A stretch of 64,000 nucleotides of DNA from Tetranychus cinnabarinus. Lineage: Eukaryota > Arthropoda > Arachnida > Trombidiformes > Tetranychidae. Below, one piece after another: positions 35,812-49,499 of this stretch. A program made the translations under genes and the position numbers. Within the stretch, counting starts at the first letter, position 1; the number at the start of each line of letters is the position of its first letter. The notes under the pieces were generated by a model. The model did not search any database. It was given only the letters and a program-made list of their open reading frames with translations, and was not told the DNA's origin. The DNA is taken from positions 13,454,001-13,518,000 of the forward strand of contig WHVY01000001.1 of NCBI GenBank assembly GCA_022266195.1, written 5' to 3'.

Positions 35812-38800
35812 GTCTCATTCGTCTCCGAGACATATAAGCTCTCATCTCACTGGGTGATGCAACTCGTGGTTGAAGCATATCATCATCCGAATCTTCATCT
35901 ATGGTAACATGTTCAGCAATCAGCGGAATTGTCCTAGACGAAGATGATGCCAATTCATTCATCATATCCCCGCTTATGGTTGATTCAGCTGTTGGTGGTT
36001 GTGGTGCAGGATCTTCTGGTGGGGTTGGAATCTCCATGGTTTTACTACTAGCCTGATCAGTATCGTAATGACTTACTGCACCTGTTATTGATGAAGATAT
36101 TGTTTGTGGTTCAGATAAAACTGAATGGAATTGAGAGGAAGCTGTTAAAGTTTGAGTTGCCTCGGTGGACAAAGAGTCAAGATCGGCAAATGTATCCATA
36201 TCAGTGTCACATTCCTCGGCATCATAATAATGGGTTATTGTTTTACTTGAAGCTTCATCATTTGCTGGACGTATATTAAGACTACCACTACTTGCTGTTA
36301 CCAAAGGAGGAGATGATTCCTTTGAGGATGACGATGAAAGTCTTGTCCTCTTAAGTTGACTTAAATTTAAATCATTATTCTTATAGCCATCCACATTTAC
36401 TTCACGTTCTGATGTCACCGCAATTGCTATCTGTGCTACAGTAGTCGGTGTTGGTGTTATAGATTCACGGCCATCATCAGTATAACCAACCTCTTCAGTA
36501 CAATCTAAATGAACATATGATTCTTTCATATCTTTTAGTTGTCTCAAAGTTTGATCGTTCGATTGGTTAAAATTTGTTTTTAATTGATTATTCGTTAAAT
36601 CTTCGAGGGAAGTCTGACACCCTTTCGACTCCAATGAACGTGGGTAGTCAATTAATTGAGATCCTGTTTCGACGGAAACATCAACCATTCCAACTATTGG
36701 ATAAGGTGAAACTGGTCTAATAAATGTTGCCTCGGGTCTATTTAAGTCTACTGAAGAACCTGCTAAACTTAAATAAGGTGAATTTGATCGAGATCGAGAA
36801 AGTGAATTTTTACGTTTACTTCGAGGGGGTAAAGGAGGAGCTGGTAGCGGTCGACTTTGGATAATTTCACCAACCAAGACTGGCATGTTCTCAAGATCTC
36901 GCTTTAATTTTTTACTTCGATCAATAGTTGAGTAAATGGGTTCAGTGTCTGCCAGTCTATCTTTCAAGTCTTCTGGAGGTGGATCTGTTGTAATCGTTGG
37001 TGGTGGAGGCCTCGGTGGAGAACAATATTGGGACATCAATCGATATGAAAGGGATTTTTCCACAGGCTCTTGATTCAGTGAATGATCTGATCCTGCCTCA
37101 GAAGGCTTACAGTCAATGATGATAGGTGGTTGAGATCGTTTTCTTACATAAAGCTCAGTCAATGATCTACATCGACCCGTTTTCCATGAAAAAGGTTTCC
37201 AGTAAAGTCCGTCTGTTGCTAAATTTGCTCTATCAACTGATAATAGATAATCTTGTTGGATCAAACGGTTTTGCTGTTGTCTCTGCTGTTGTTTCTGTTG
37301 TTGTAGCCGATGCAAAGTACTGTAAGGTGATTTTGACATCGGAGTGTGCCTATCAGATCGATATCTTGGAGGAGGTAATGGCGGAAGGCCTGAACTAGCT
37401 GTTAATGGATGAATGTCTCTTTTTTCAAGAACTTCATAGCCGTCAATATTTTCTTTACTGATTGCTGCCTCTTCAGCTTGCTGTTGACGAATTTTTTGCC
37501 TCAGTATACTTCCTCGCGATTCTCTTCTTCTTGGTAACGGTTGTGGTCTTGAATGAGTACCAGATATTGGATGAGGAGGAATTCGCGGTGGAGGTCGTCC
37601 TGATCTGGGTGGTCTTTGATATACCTCCAAGTTGGGCGATGAAGCTGAGATCAATTCATCTATTCTTTTATTATGTCTTTCTTGCCAATCACGAACAACG
37701 TTGCGATAATAAATTGAAGCTGGAATTCTGTCGGATTCGTTCCTCACCAAAGTCGGAGTTGTTAAATCACGATTAGAACTATTCAAATCAATATCTTCCA
37801 ATGCCCCTAATGACGTTGCTGTCGATCCTTCCCTTGACAGATCAAGTCCACTACTACTAAGCAAATAAATATCAACTTCAGGCGGTGGTGGCCTCGGAGG
37901 AGGTGCTCTTTTGGGTTTCTTTGGTGTTCCAGTTCTACTTATATTTGGCTCTGAAGCATGGAACGATGAATTAGCTCCATAATTAGACCTTCTTGGTGGT
38001 CGTAAAGGGCTATTTATTGGAGATAGCAATAATTGAACACGATCTTCGGTTGATATCTCTATTTCATCATACATTCCACCAGGTACTTGTTCCAAATCAG
38101 GGGAAATGGCTTTTAATGTAGATTTACGTGATTCAACTAATTCGGAGTCAGAGAAAAATTCATTCTCAGAGTCAGGATAGCGTTTTCGATATTCAGAAAA
38201 AATCTTTTGCTCTCGATGAATGGAATATCTTCGATCTATTTCCCCTTGCCCTTGACCACTTTCATCTGGACCACTTGCTCCACTGCGAACAGGCAATATT
38301 TCCTTGACCCGACTTTTCAGAGTCGAAATGGAAGGAAAGGATTCTAGTGCTTTTGATTTAAGGTTAATCAACTTATTTTTAGTGTCGCGAAGACGTTTTT
38401 TCATCTTCTTTCTTTTTCGTCCATCCATTTGAGGGTCAACATCTCCCTCGGATTCACCTGTTTGACCAAAAGTTTCCTCACCTCTGGAAGGTGATCTTTT
38501 ATCACGGTTACTTGCTGGTGAAGTTACCATAATAGTAGCTAGAGAAGTTGATTTAGACATTGTTACCGAAGCAGGACCTGAAACCAATGAAGGTGAAGAA
38601 GCGCGCCTACTATCCTGCTTGCCATCAACCATGTAAAAAGGTTCATCTTGTTCGCTTTTAAGTGCTCCACTCTCTTCTTCACCAGCTTCATTTTTAATGA
38701 TGTCATCGCCATCTTTACCACCTCCAGTCAACAATCCTTCTTCCAGTTTACGTTTCAATGTTTCTCGTAAATTAGCACTTTCCTCTTTAATCAGTCGCTT

Positions 38801-41800
38801 TTGCTCCTTCTCTTCTTCTTGCCGCTTTCGTCTTCGTTCTTCTTCTTCCTCCAATTGTCTTATTCGTCGTTCCTCCTCTTCAGCCTGTTTTCGCCTTTTT
38901 TCTTCGTTTTCTCGTATTTTTCTCCTTTCCTCTTCCTCCCCCTTCAATCGACGTTGCTCCTCTTCTTCTTTCATCTTCCGAATCCTTTCCTCTTCCTTTC
39001 GTCGTTTTTCGTCTCTCTTCTTCTGTCTTTCCCTTTCCTTGGCAGCTTCGAGCTCGGCTTTCTTCTCCATCTCGTAAACCATTCTCTCATATTCTCTCTC
39101 CATTTCTTCATCTCTCCGTTTTTTTTCTTCTTCTGCTTTTCGTCGCTTCTCCTCTTCTTTTCGAGCCTTTTCCTCCTCTTTCCTCAATCTTTCTTCTTCT
39201 TCTTTCATCCTTTTTTCTTCCTTCTTCTTTCGTCTTTCTAATTCCTTAGCAGCTTCGAGCTCAGCTTTCTTCTCCATTTCGTAAACCATTCTTTCATATT
39301 CTCTCTCCAATTCATCATCTCTCCGTTTTTTCTCTGCCTCATCTTTTCGTCTCTTCTCCTCTTCTTTTCGAGCGATTTCCTCCATCTTTCGTTTTTTCTC
39401 GGCTTCTTTTTCCTCTTCTTTTCGACGTCTCTTTTCCTCTTCAATATCTATATATTCACCTACTGGAGAAGGAGCCGGGCTAACTTCAGGTGTGGTACTT
39501 CGTTTAAAAATATCCTTCACTTTGGATCCGAATCTCCTCACCTTGAACTTCAATGATGATGCTCTACCTTTCAGGGTACCTTGAGCTGAATTACCATCTT
39601 CAGGAAGCTCGTCACCTTCACTTCCAGTTCCATCCCGAAGTGTAGCTTCTGAAATTATAACACTTGAATCATCCAACTGATCCTCAGTAATCGTTATAGT
39701 CGGTATTTCAATTGTTGAAATATCAGTTGAGGCTCTTGAATCAGTAGAATTTTCATTCCTTAATCCTGGTCGAATCTTGAAAATGCCACTTCCTCGCACC
39801 GATAAATCATCCGCCTCATTAATGTCACTTCTCACTTTTTCCATAACCTGGTCACAAGTTACTTGTACAAATCGTTCAATGTCCGTTAATGACATTGGTT
39901 TATCTGGTTCATTCATTGTTTGTTTATTCTCGTTTGAACCAGTCGTTTGATCGCCGATATTCTCATCAATCGCCACCTCAGCACCTTTAGAGTTATTGTT
40001 TTCTTCAACTATCTCAGTTGGATTATCTTGATTGCTATCAAGTTTCTCGTCCAATTTAAATCTCCTTTTCCATTTTGAACCTTCACTTTTTATTGTTGAA
40101 TCTTCTTGATTATTATTTTTCTCTAATTCACTATTTAACTGGTTTGTTTCTTGAAAAGCAGCTGTCTCTTTATCGGGCTCCTCAGGAATCACCAAATCAG
40201 ACATGTAAACTCGTTTAAATGATTCAAGATCAACATCCTCTGGTCCACTGGCTGTTTCGTCTTCACCAAACTCTTCTGTATCGGTTGACAATCTTTCCAA
40301 GCCTCGAAGTGTTGTTGGTCTATCAGCATCTTTACCACGTCTTTTCAATGGATCACCAACTTCAGAGCGTAAATCACCATCCTCATCATATTCAAATGAA
40401 CATTCTGTTGCTGGATCATCTTCAGATTCAATTGATATCGTACGATTAGGATCTTGGTTACCTATTGCATGTCTCTGCTCAACTGATGAATTGTTATCCG
40501 AACTAGTAATACGATTTCGAGTTGCCCTGTAAATAGGATAAACATCAATAACACAGGTTATAATTGGTAAACAAGTACATCTTAATTTAACTTTGATTCT
40601 AGCTAATTGGGGTGATTGTGAGGTATAACCACCAAAAGGTGAAGCCAAGCATTGATCTGGTCCAATCATAAATTTACATTTGTCATAATTTATGAACACA
40701 AAGAAAATTGTCTCTAATCAATATCAAGAATCCTTATCAAGTATAAATATTTTCATCTTCATCTGCCAAACTCACTCAAATTGTCATCTTCTTTGCCTCT
40801 TTCAAACCATCTTTTATACGGTTTTATCATTGATAGTAAAAACAAAGGCAAACATTATTAAAGTTGAACAAAAATTATAAGCTATTCAACTTTAATATCA
40901 TTTACTCAAGACAACTTGTTGGTCATAAAATTTTATAATAATTTCAGATTAAGATCAAGAACAGGTTGAATCTTCAGCAAATCAGTAGAATCACTTTTCG
41001 CTATCAAAAAGTGAAACAATTTAGTCTACAATAGCTTAAGAATGGACAAGTGGGAGTTGATTAGAATCATTAACTGATTTTGTCAAATCTGGTTACATAA
41101 AGACAAATTAAATGAAGATAAATATTAACTTGCTTGGTTAATCATGCACTGGACTCAATTTTTGTTGAATATCGGTTTATCAATACATTGCCATTTAAAT
41201 ATGTTTAACTCCCTTCATTCAATTGATTTAGCTTTTGACAAACACAGTCAGACAATTTTAAAGAAAGGATTTGTTTAATTTTAATCATTTAATCTTTCTA
41301 ACCGTACCTTGGAAGAGCTTTTCTTGCTCCTTCCCAAGCTTTTTTATACACCTTCAGAGCCATATTAGTGCAACAAACGCGATCCTCTATGGATGATGAT
41401 CCAGTTCCTGAAGCAGCTACAGCAAATTGTTGTCTCATAACACTTAACCTTTCATTTGATGGTTCATTTGTAATATTATCACCATCTTGATTAGCTTCAC
41501 TATCAACATTGACTTTTTCACTATCCCATTGAACCGAGTTAACTTTTTTATTTTGGCTACCATCGTCAACAATTGATTCAACGGTTTCCGATTTCAGTGA
41601 CCTGACAATGTAAACAGATAAAATATGATTATACAAATTAAAACACAAAAGCATCAACCGTCAATGGCCTCGAATTGACCTGCAAATAGTCTTATTGCAA
41701 TTAGTGCGATCAAAAACTTTAAAGCAGCAGCATTTTTCAACAAATGGTTTAGGTGGTCATTAAATTAAGTGGTTCACTGTCAATTATTGTTAAAATAGCT

Positions 41801-42097
41801 GTTGAAAGCAATTGTTGAAAATGTTTTGTAAAACGGGCTTTTGATCAGTTGATCATTGAATCACCATTTTTTAAGTCAAAAATTGACATTGATTTATGGA
41901 TCCAAGCTTTTGTAATTTGGTTATTAAGCTGTCAATCAGGTTGATAAGAGAGGTTAATTTGTATTTTAATTTCATGCAATCTTAAGCACATAAATAACAC
42001 AATTGTTTTACCTTTGAGCTACATTCACAGAGTTGACTGTTAAAGCAAAATGGATGTGATATTCAATGGTATACAGATTGACTGCTGGCAAAGTAAT
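35798..42097 (-). CDS. Large coiled-coil, proline-rich protein, 5' end unresolved
   Basis: A 4.7 kb exon (35798-40526) encodes about 1575 residues. It joins in phase to 41308-41601 (98 residues, KAWEGARKALPR-ATRNR across the junction) and plausibly to 42012-42097 (VNSVNVAQR-SLKSETV). I could not place a start codon. In order: acidic Ser/Thr-rich sequence; a long Glu/Lys/Arg coiled coil (about 38740-39450) with a 69-codon tandem duplication carrying EYERMVYEMEKKAELEAAKE; a basic stretch; many SH3-type proline motifs (APPPRPPPPEVD, GLPPLPPPRYR, RPLPAPPLPPRSKR); a Gln-rich run (LQQQKQQQRQQQN); and an acidic, Ser-rich C-terminus. This suggests a cytoskeletal or junctional scaffold, by inference only; I do not recognise an orthologue. 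The final codons (after RRRMR) are contributed by the MITE. Confidence 0.8.
38740..39450 (-). repeat. 207 bp in-frame tandem duplication in coiled coil
   Basis: Two copies offset by 207 bases (69 codons), recognisable from the shared run GCAGCTTCGAGCTC at about 39042 and 39249 on the + strand. Both encode the EYERMVYEMEKKAELEAAKE segment with few differences, embedded in KEEEK-type coiled-coil sequence. Confidence 0.85.
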
Positions 42098-44716
42098 CTG
42101 TGACAGCAAAAATGGTGTTATAACACTTGACGGTCACAATTAATTGGGTATCTTATCTTGAAATTCAACAATATAATCAAAAATTGGATCACAATTGATA
42201 GAGACTGGATATTCGATCAGCAACTCAACTCAACTTGAAAAGTAAAATGACAAGACTGGTAAAGGCTTTTGTTGATCCTAATTCATTTTTCTCATCACAT
42301 CAACCTTTAAATAACATAATAGAGTTTACCTGAATAAAACAATTAACCCAACAAACATGCAAATCTGGTTACTCAACTAAAGTTATAAACATGCAACCGG
42401 AATCTCTTGGTTTAATCATTTCCGAAGAAAGCTCTTTCTGTCTACCATTTTGATTGAAAGCCTTGAAATTAAATTGGTACAGAGGATAAATTGATCAAAT
42501 CTAAATAATGTCTTAAGATGATGAAAAATAAATGCAAATAAATGAACCAAGATATATTTTATAGATTAAATAACAGATCACATAAATTGCTACCAATGTT
42601 GGGTAAACTGTAAGATATAAATGTTACTTTAAGAAACCATAAGAATCATTAGATTGACCAGCAGATAATTTCTGTTTAATATTCAATTCAAATATAACTC
42701 TGCTTTTATATATTTTTAGTTTTATTTATGCCTATTAAACACTGATTGATAAAAATTTAATTTAAACTCCAAATTTTGACGCTTAAAAATCATAATTACT
42801 TTTCTTGGCAACCAACGACCCATTTTTAAATTGACCGCTAGAGTAAAATCACAGATGTAAATGTTTTACCAAGTTAGTTGTTTTGGTACCAACCTGTTTT
42901 GATGTACAAGATCCATCTCAATGAAAGTTGTTTTGCTAATTATTTGTTTGTTTGTTTCTTGAAGGTAATTTAACTTAATTGTAACCTTAAACTGATAATT
43001 TTATTTTAATTTTTACCAATCCTTGTTCTCTAGCAAGAAAACATCAGATGACATTAATGTTAGAGTGTCGAAGGATTGGTTCTGAAGGAAAGCTGCTCGA
43101 TGACCAATGAAAGCTCCAATTAGACAACCATTCAAGGGATTCTGTGATTTATTGTGATAATTTAATATATAATTATGATCAAACTTCAAGGCAAGTCAAA
43201 GGATAGACTGACATAGATAAAAGACGCAACAGAAAAAAAATCTTGAAGCTGTAAGATGAGCAAAGAGCTAAGAATAAAGATGACAAGATATTTTTGGCAA
43301 GTCAATTGCGATTTGCATTTCCCATTCTCAACGCAGCAATCTGGATCTTTTTTTCTGAAGACTATTTGTTAGATTCAAAAATATCTGGTGATCACATTAA
43401 AATGGAACATGAAATATATCGTTACAATACAATCCTCGTGACCTAAGAACCCAATCTATCAAAAAGATTTCGATTTCTGGTTGATACATTTAAGTCTGTA
43501 AACTTTTCTTTTCAAGAAACGACGATGAAACAAAATTCTGGTTACTCTTGTGATACATAATCGTATGTATGTATATTTATAATCTTTGATCAAAGATGAT
43601 CTGAATTGCTCCATAGAATCTGATTTTTGGTTGAATTTAAAACAAAGTGACAAGCAAATTGAAGGATGGCCAAGTAATGTTATTACCTTATAAATATTAG
43701 TTGTGGTAGTTACACAGGGATAAAGCATAGGAAAACAAACAGCAACCCAGAGGCAAAGTTTAATTGAATCCAAGCCGATTAATCAACTGACCTTTGCATG
43801 ATGAAATCTTGTATTTTGTATAATCAATTGCACCGAATGAAACAATCACAATAATAAAACCAATGGAACTTGATTTAAATTAATCCATAGAATATTTCGA
43901 AGCATTTGTCTCAGGCAATATCGTTTCTGTTGAATTACTTGTTAAAAGTTGAGTGTCTGAAGATAATCCTGGTGAAAGGTTAAACCAGAAAACACTTAAG
44001 TTTACTTCAAGAATGACGATGTTTTACATGAAGGGTGTAATATTAATTTGATGAGAAACCTTGTGTTTCAGGAACTTTGATTGGAGCTGTTAACAGAAAA
44101 CAATTAAAATTTAGTCTTGAATTGAAATAGAATGAGCTATTCAAATTATGGATGAGTGAGAAGAGGATAATGGCGAGGAAGTAGCTGTTTGTTTATCGAG
44201 AGACTTTTAGTTTTGGCTAAGATCTTTCGAGTTACTAATTTAACCAAACATCTTTTTACCTCTTTTCATATCTCTCTCTTTCTCTCGTCTCTTTCATCCT
44301 CCTCTCTCTTCCTCTAACTTATCGTCTTAGACAATTTTTGGGTTGTTGTCAAAGAGACTCTTCCCTTAAAGATGAGTCTCTTCAATGTAGGCCAAACTTT
44401 CATCAACTGTGTTCTGCCACTAAACCATCCTCAGTTTTAAACCAACCTTGTTACGATAAGTTAATTCTGATTAGCTAGCATTTCCAATAGTCAGCTATTC
44501 TAACACATTTATGTACCAAAATTAACACTTTAATTTAATCAATGGCTTGCAAAAACAAAAGCGTTGTTAAATCAAGCGTTTCTCTACAAACGTTGTTCCA
44601 AAAAAGTATAATTTATTTGATTACAATTATATAAAATTAGGTACATTTATTATTGATTTGGAAAGGATTTTAGTCGAATTATCTTGCGTGATATTTCTCA
44701 CTCTTTTCAATAATTG
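42098..44716. other. Non-coding, probable 5' region of the large gene
   Basis: No firm gene. A minus-strand open stretch around 43687-43773 ends at an AAG/GTAATA donor in a phase that would fit the exon at 42012-42097. It lacks an ATG at its 5' end (only an internal one, MLYPCVTTTTNIYK), so I do not call it an exon. Confidence 0.4.
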
Positions 44717-44977
44717 TTAGACACAATGTTCGCTTTTTACATAACTGAATTTGCCACTGCTTATATCTTCGATGTCACCATGTGTTATCTTATGATGTGC
44801 TCGAACTTTTTCCATTGATTCACTGATAAAGGAACAGATTAAACACCGATAAACCATCTCACCAATAATGATACCACTTTCATCACATATCAAAGATCGA
44901 AAGTTTTTCATTTCATTTTGATTGATATGCACTCTAGGTTTAGCTTGACGTTTGTTCGAGGTTTCGGATTTATCCAT
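44717..44977 (-). CDS. Small C2H2 zinc-finger protein
   Basis: An intronless 86-codon frame beginning MDKSETSNKRQAKPRVHI and containing one C2H2-type finger, YRCLICSFISESMEKVRAHH then KITH (Cys-x2-Cys, 12 residues, His). The N-terminus is basic. A single short finger suggests a nucleic-acid-binding or protein-interaction role. It may be a complete small gene or the last exon of a longer one; no acceptor is obvious in the 5' flank. The specific orthologue is not recognised. Confidence 0.6.
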   Translation of the reverse strand: MDKSETSNKRQAKPRVHINQNEMKNFRSLICDESGIIIGEMVYRCLICSFISESMEKVRAHHKITHGDIEDISSGKFSYVKSEHCV

Positions 44978-45765
44978 ATTGACAGGACACGAATGAAAAT
45001 GGGACGACTAAAGCTCACAGAGTTGATCTAATGCAATACAATAAAATTGGTAGGTAGGCCTGGAAATAGAAAGGAGAAGATATTAGAATTAGAACAATTG
45101 AAACAAAGGTAAAGGAAAGAGTAAGGAATACAAACCAAAGCAATAGCAAGAGAGAGCACGCCAATAAGACCTACAGATGAAAGCGATAAAAAGTTAAAAG
45201 GAACAGAGGAAGAGGGAGCTAGCAGAGAAAAGAGCTTAAAAGAGATGGAAACTTTCCTAAGAATTGTTAAGATGTCCAGTAACCACCAAATAACACACCC
45301 GTAGTTATACTGACCAAGTAATCGCCGGTTACTTTTTCAAAGCAACACTTATTGTAAGTAAACAAGCGTCAAATTATCAAAGACAAAATTTATCCGAGCG
45401 ACATCTATTGGTAGATTTAAAAACGTCATTTGAAATCTATTCCTCTTTATAAGCTGAGACGGTTAAGTTAAGCATTCATCTCGACTCTAAGCAAGAGCCT
45501 TTTGACCCAAGATTAAGCAACCTTAAGAGCCTTTTGACATTTTTTTCAAAAAATCTCATAAAAAACTTATTAAATTGTTCTTTTTGAATAATCCCCATCT
45601 AATTCAACAATTAGCTCGTAGCTTGAGCTGACTTGTGTTGAAAAAATAATCTAAATAAAATTATTTTTGGTATTAAATTATGTATATTTACTTATCAAAC
45701 ATTAGATTTATGAAAATAAATAGAAGCTACAATCAATTATAAAGAAATAATTTACCTAATATTTG
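44978..45765. other. Intergenic
   Basis: Contains the 5' flank of the zinc-finger ORF (purine-rich around 45060-45240) and the 3' flank of the protease gene. Nothing else recognised. Confidence 0.45.
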
Positions 45766-48517
45766 TTAATAATTACAGAATTGTGCATTTTTCGCAGTTC
45801 TACTAATGAGTCCTCTAAATTTCCGCACAATTGTATAAAAGCCTGGTGTTCTTGGATCATCGCACTCATCGAAAGCACCCGAGACTAAACCCACGGCGAA
45901 ATATCTTCCCCCACTCTTGTACATTAAGGCACCACCCGAATCACCTCGACACGCATCTCCACCTGTCTTTGTGTCAACGCAGCACATATGAGTTTCATGA
46001 ACTTTAGGTACATCATAATCCTTGGGCGATTGGGCTATATTTGGATTGGTACGCATGAAATAATCTTTGATCATTTGATTGCATTTATTATCTGGGAAAG
46101 AAGAAGAGAAATAAAATTAAATAAAACATTACAGTATTGATTCACACTGATCATTTTCATGTTCATTTTGAGGAGAATATGTGTTTTCTGTTTACTCACC
46201 TTTTATATATTCAACTTGAACATGCATTAAAACTTTTGAAGGATTTGAATTAGCCCCAAGTCGTCCAAAACCAGCAACTTGCAGTACTTTATAAGGTTCA
46301 TCGTCACTCTTAGGCAAACAAATTGGACTGACAGTTCTTGTGAAATTGACTGGCTCAGCTAGTTCAAGAACAGCGATATCATTCAATAAATTACGCCTTT
46401 TGTAGGTTGTTGGGTAAAAAAATTTGGCCACTTTATGAGCTGTGTTGAGGTTGGTTAAATCACGAACACCAAGATATACTTCAGTTGCCTCGATACTTCG
46501 TAGTTTTTGGTTTCCATCATGAATACAATGAGCAGCAGTTACCACATGTTTAGAGTCAACCAAGAATCCACCACAGAGTCCGAATCTATCTCCTCCAGGT
46601 TTCTCAAAAAACCTAGATACACGATAACAATTTAACCATCCATTCACGATTGAAACAGCATTGATGGTGATCCAAATGGCACAATTAGAATTTACACAAT
46701 TGATTCGGTATAATTAAAATTAAACCATAACATGTGTAAAGGTATATTGAAAGACGAATATTAGAAATATTTAAACAATCTATTAACATTATGGTTAGGG
46801 ATATTTAAAGTAAGCATCTTACTAAACAACTAATTAATCTAACAATTTGCTTCAATCTATTGATTGACACTAACTAAATTAAATAAAAATTGCTCACTTG
46901 TATCTCCATAACCATTTAAGTTACCGAGAGTTAATTTTAACAGCTGTGAAAAAACCTGTATACAGTAAAATCAACTCTTAGTAACCGTTTTTGGGTTTTG
47001 TGTTTGATTAGACAATATTGTTTGGTAAAACTAAACAAGTGATAACATTATATTCAAGATTTGAATAGCAATAATGAATCACATAAATGGTTGTAATCAA
47101 CCAAGCAATCAAAACAAATAGCTATTAAACTTGAACTGAATAAAATATCATGTCAACAGGTTATTTAAATTGCTAATAATAAAAATGGCTGTGCCTACCT
47201 AAACTATATCAAGGTTAATCTAAATATTTGAATTGATTGGTTGAATTTGATAAAGAAAACCAAATTAAACTAACAATTAACAGGTTAACCGTAGTTTCAA
47301 TGGTAATAATAGTAATAGGTAAATAAAGAGATTGATTGATGATAATGAAGGAGTTATAATGTAAGTTGGATGTTTGGAAAGAATCGTGTTTAAAGAGGTG
47401 GAGAGGTTCAATGGTTTACAAACAAACGCATTAAATCTTACCTTGATTACTTTTATTTACGAGAGATAATTAAATCATTTTCCATTAAATGCAACCCGAA
47501 AGCGACCTGCGCCTTTGGATGATATATTATGTTTATCGGCCTCATGTAATCACATGTATTTAGTGTTGATGGTCATGTTCATCTATATCTAGAGTGGAAT
47601 CGGGTATTTTGATAGGATAAAAGTCATGCGACATCATGCAAACTTTATTATGGTCATGCATCGCCATGCACACCGTCAGGTTACCTAAATTAGGTGCTAA
47701 CAGGTTCAGCGATATTGTATATTGGAAAGCACACATTGGCATTTCCCTGAATAGATAACTTGACTTACCTAAGATGAGCCATCCAAGGATATTCATATGA
47801 TGTTACTGCTGATCCACCGTAAATACGAGATCCAACATAGCTTTCACTGTACCCACAATCTGGTCATTTAACAACAATACAATATTAATCAATAGCAACC
47901 AGAAATTTGGTAAAAACTGGATTCTTTTCAAATTTTGGATTCAAAGAAGCAATTGTAAACAGACAACAAGACAATTAAATTTCAATACTCTAAATAATAA
48001 ATCAATTTTGTGCTTTAAAACTGTGTTAATTTGTAATTACAAGTTGATTAATGTATCATTTTGATGCATCTGACTTGAGAAGTTATTTTCAGATTCAATA
48101 GCTAATTCATATGTTTTTGAACGATTTAAGCTGGCAACAGACAAAGTAAATGTCTGAAAATTGATTTCCAATTTAATTTTAAATCTTAATGTAACTAAAT
48201 TTAAATGTAAAATCAATTAAAAAAGAGACTAATACAGACTGCAATTGAATAGCCTTTACTCGTCTACAATGTATCCTTTTTTGGGTTGTTTTTCAGTATA
48301 AGTGATTAGCTTTTGCCAAATCTTGATTGCAACAAGGATTAATCTGCTGAGCTTGAATTTAACGGTTAAAATGGCTAACCCATGATTTTGAGTTTCAAAT
48401 GTATGATTATTATGAGAATAGGTTCCATTGGAAGGTTGATAATTCCATTAACTCACCACAGCGTTCACAGTTTATTGAGCTGATTGAATATATGACAATT
48501 AGAATGGTAAACAACAT
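45766..48517 (-). CDS. Secreted trypsin-like serine protease (S1)
   Basis: Four exons (48457-48517, 47769-47859, 46200-46612, 45766-46091) join in phase to encode 296 residues. Exon 1 is a signal peptide (MLFTILIVIYSISSINC). Exon 2 holds a short Cys-containing propeptide and the activation site RIYGGSAVTSYEYPWMAHL. Exon 3 carries the His of the triad (VVTAAHC) and the Asp (NLLNDIAVLEL). Exon 4 carries the Ser (DACRGDSGGAL). Asp six residues before the active Ser, as in trypsin Asp189, predicts cleavage after Arg or Lys. The protein is extracellular and, given its short light chain, a digestive or haemolymph protease is equally possible. An Asn-rich or CUB domain is absent. All three catalytic residues and the paired Cys are present, so it should be active. 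Introns are 106 bp to 1.2 kb. Confidence 0.93.
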
Positions 48518-49499
48518 CTTTATTGATAAATCCAAATAACCGATGGCTTATTGAAATGATTTGAACTGTTGATCCTCACTGGTTGGCTGTAAATCCACTT
48601 TGAGGTTTAAGCACACATGATGGAAAGATGATCAGTAAAGGTGAAAATAAGATATCCTGATTCAGATTCAGTGAGTATGTAAATATCAATAAACAAGATG
48701 AAAATTGAATAGAGAAGTGACTTAAAACAAATCAAACATCGAACTGGAAATGAATAAAATGAAAGGTATTTGGTTAGAGTGAGAAATAAAGACGTTAATC
48801 AAATGGAGATCTAATTTTCTCGCTTTCTTTTGCTTTTACAATTAAAGTTAATTGTTTACTTTCACTACCTTTTTTGCACAATAACCATCATCACTATCAT
48901 CTGATTTAGTGAAATGAAAGTTAAATAGGTGAATAGATTGATTTATATAGTAAAAACAAGGGAAAACCAGCTAAATTATCCAATAAATTTTCCAATTTGT
49001 GATCAACTGTTTAAATCAAACCATTCTTGTTACCCTGTTTTAAATAATTAGTGATCACAAACCATTAGTTGAAAGGTTACGCAAAATTGTGGTTGAGCCT
49101 TACCTTGATTATCTGTCATATTGTTGTGTTTAACCTGGCTTTTTTTGCCAATTTAACTGTTTTTAGTGCACAATATGGATGGTTACATGAAAAAATTGGT
49201 TAAACTTGTACTGTGAGAATTGAATGTAATTGAAACAATAATGATTAATCAGGCAACTTTTTCTCTGATGTTTAACTCTCTTCAATCACGGTTTAATCAT
49301 TTCCGATCAAAAAAGGAACCAATGAAAAAGTTATTCGAAAATTGAGACGAAATCTGAAGAAGTTCACAATCAGATCAATCAGGATCATCGATTGAGCTGT
49401 TTCTCGTTTGATTGAAGTTTTTTTCGCTCAACTCATCTAAATCCAAATTAATTGTAGCGGAAGAGTAGTTTTCATAAACTTATCTGGTTCAAAGTCAAC
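48518..49499. other. Intergenic, protease 5' flank
   Basis: AT-rich, no genes, RNAs or repeats recognised. Confidence 0.45.

Noticed and set aside
38697..39241. Ser/Phe-rich antisense ORFs (126 and 146 codons)
   Set aside because: They are the complement of the Glu/Lys/Arg coiled-coil coding region of the large gene.
43459..43773. Apparent signal-peptide exon for the large gene
   Set aside because: The hydrophobic start needs a TTG in place of ATG; the only in-frame ATG begins later, so the signal peptide is not supported.
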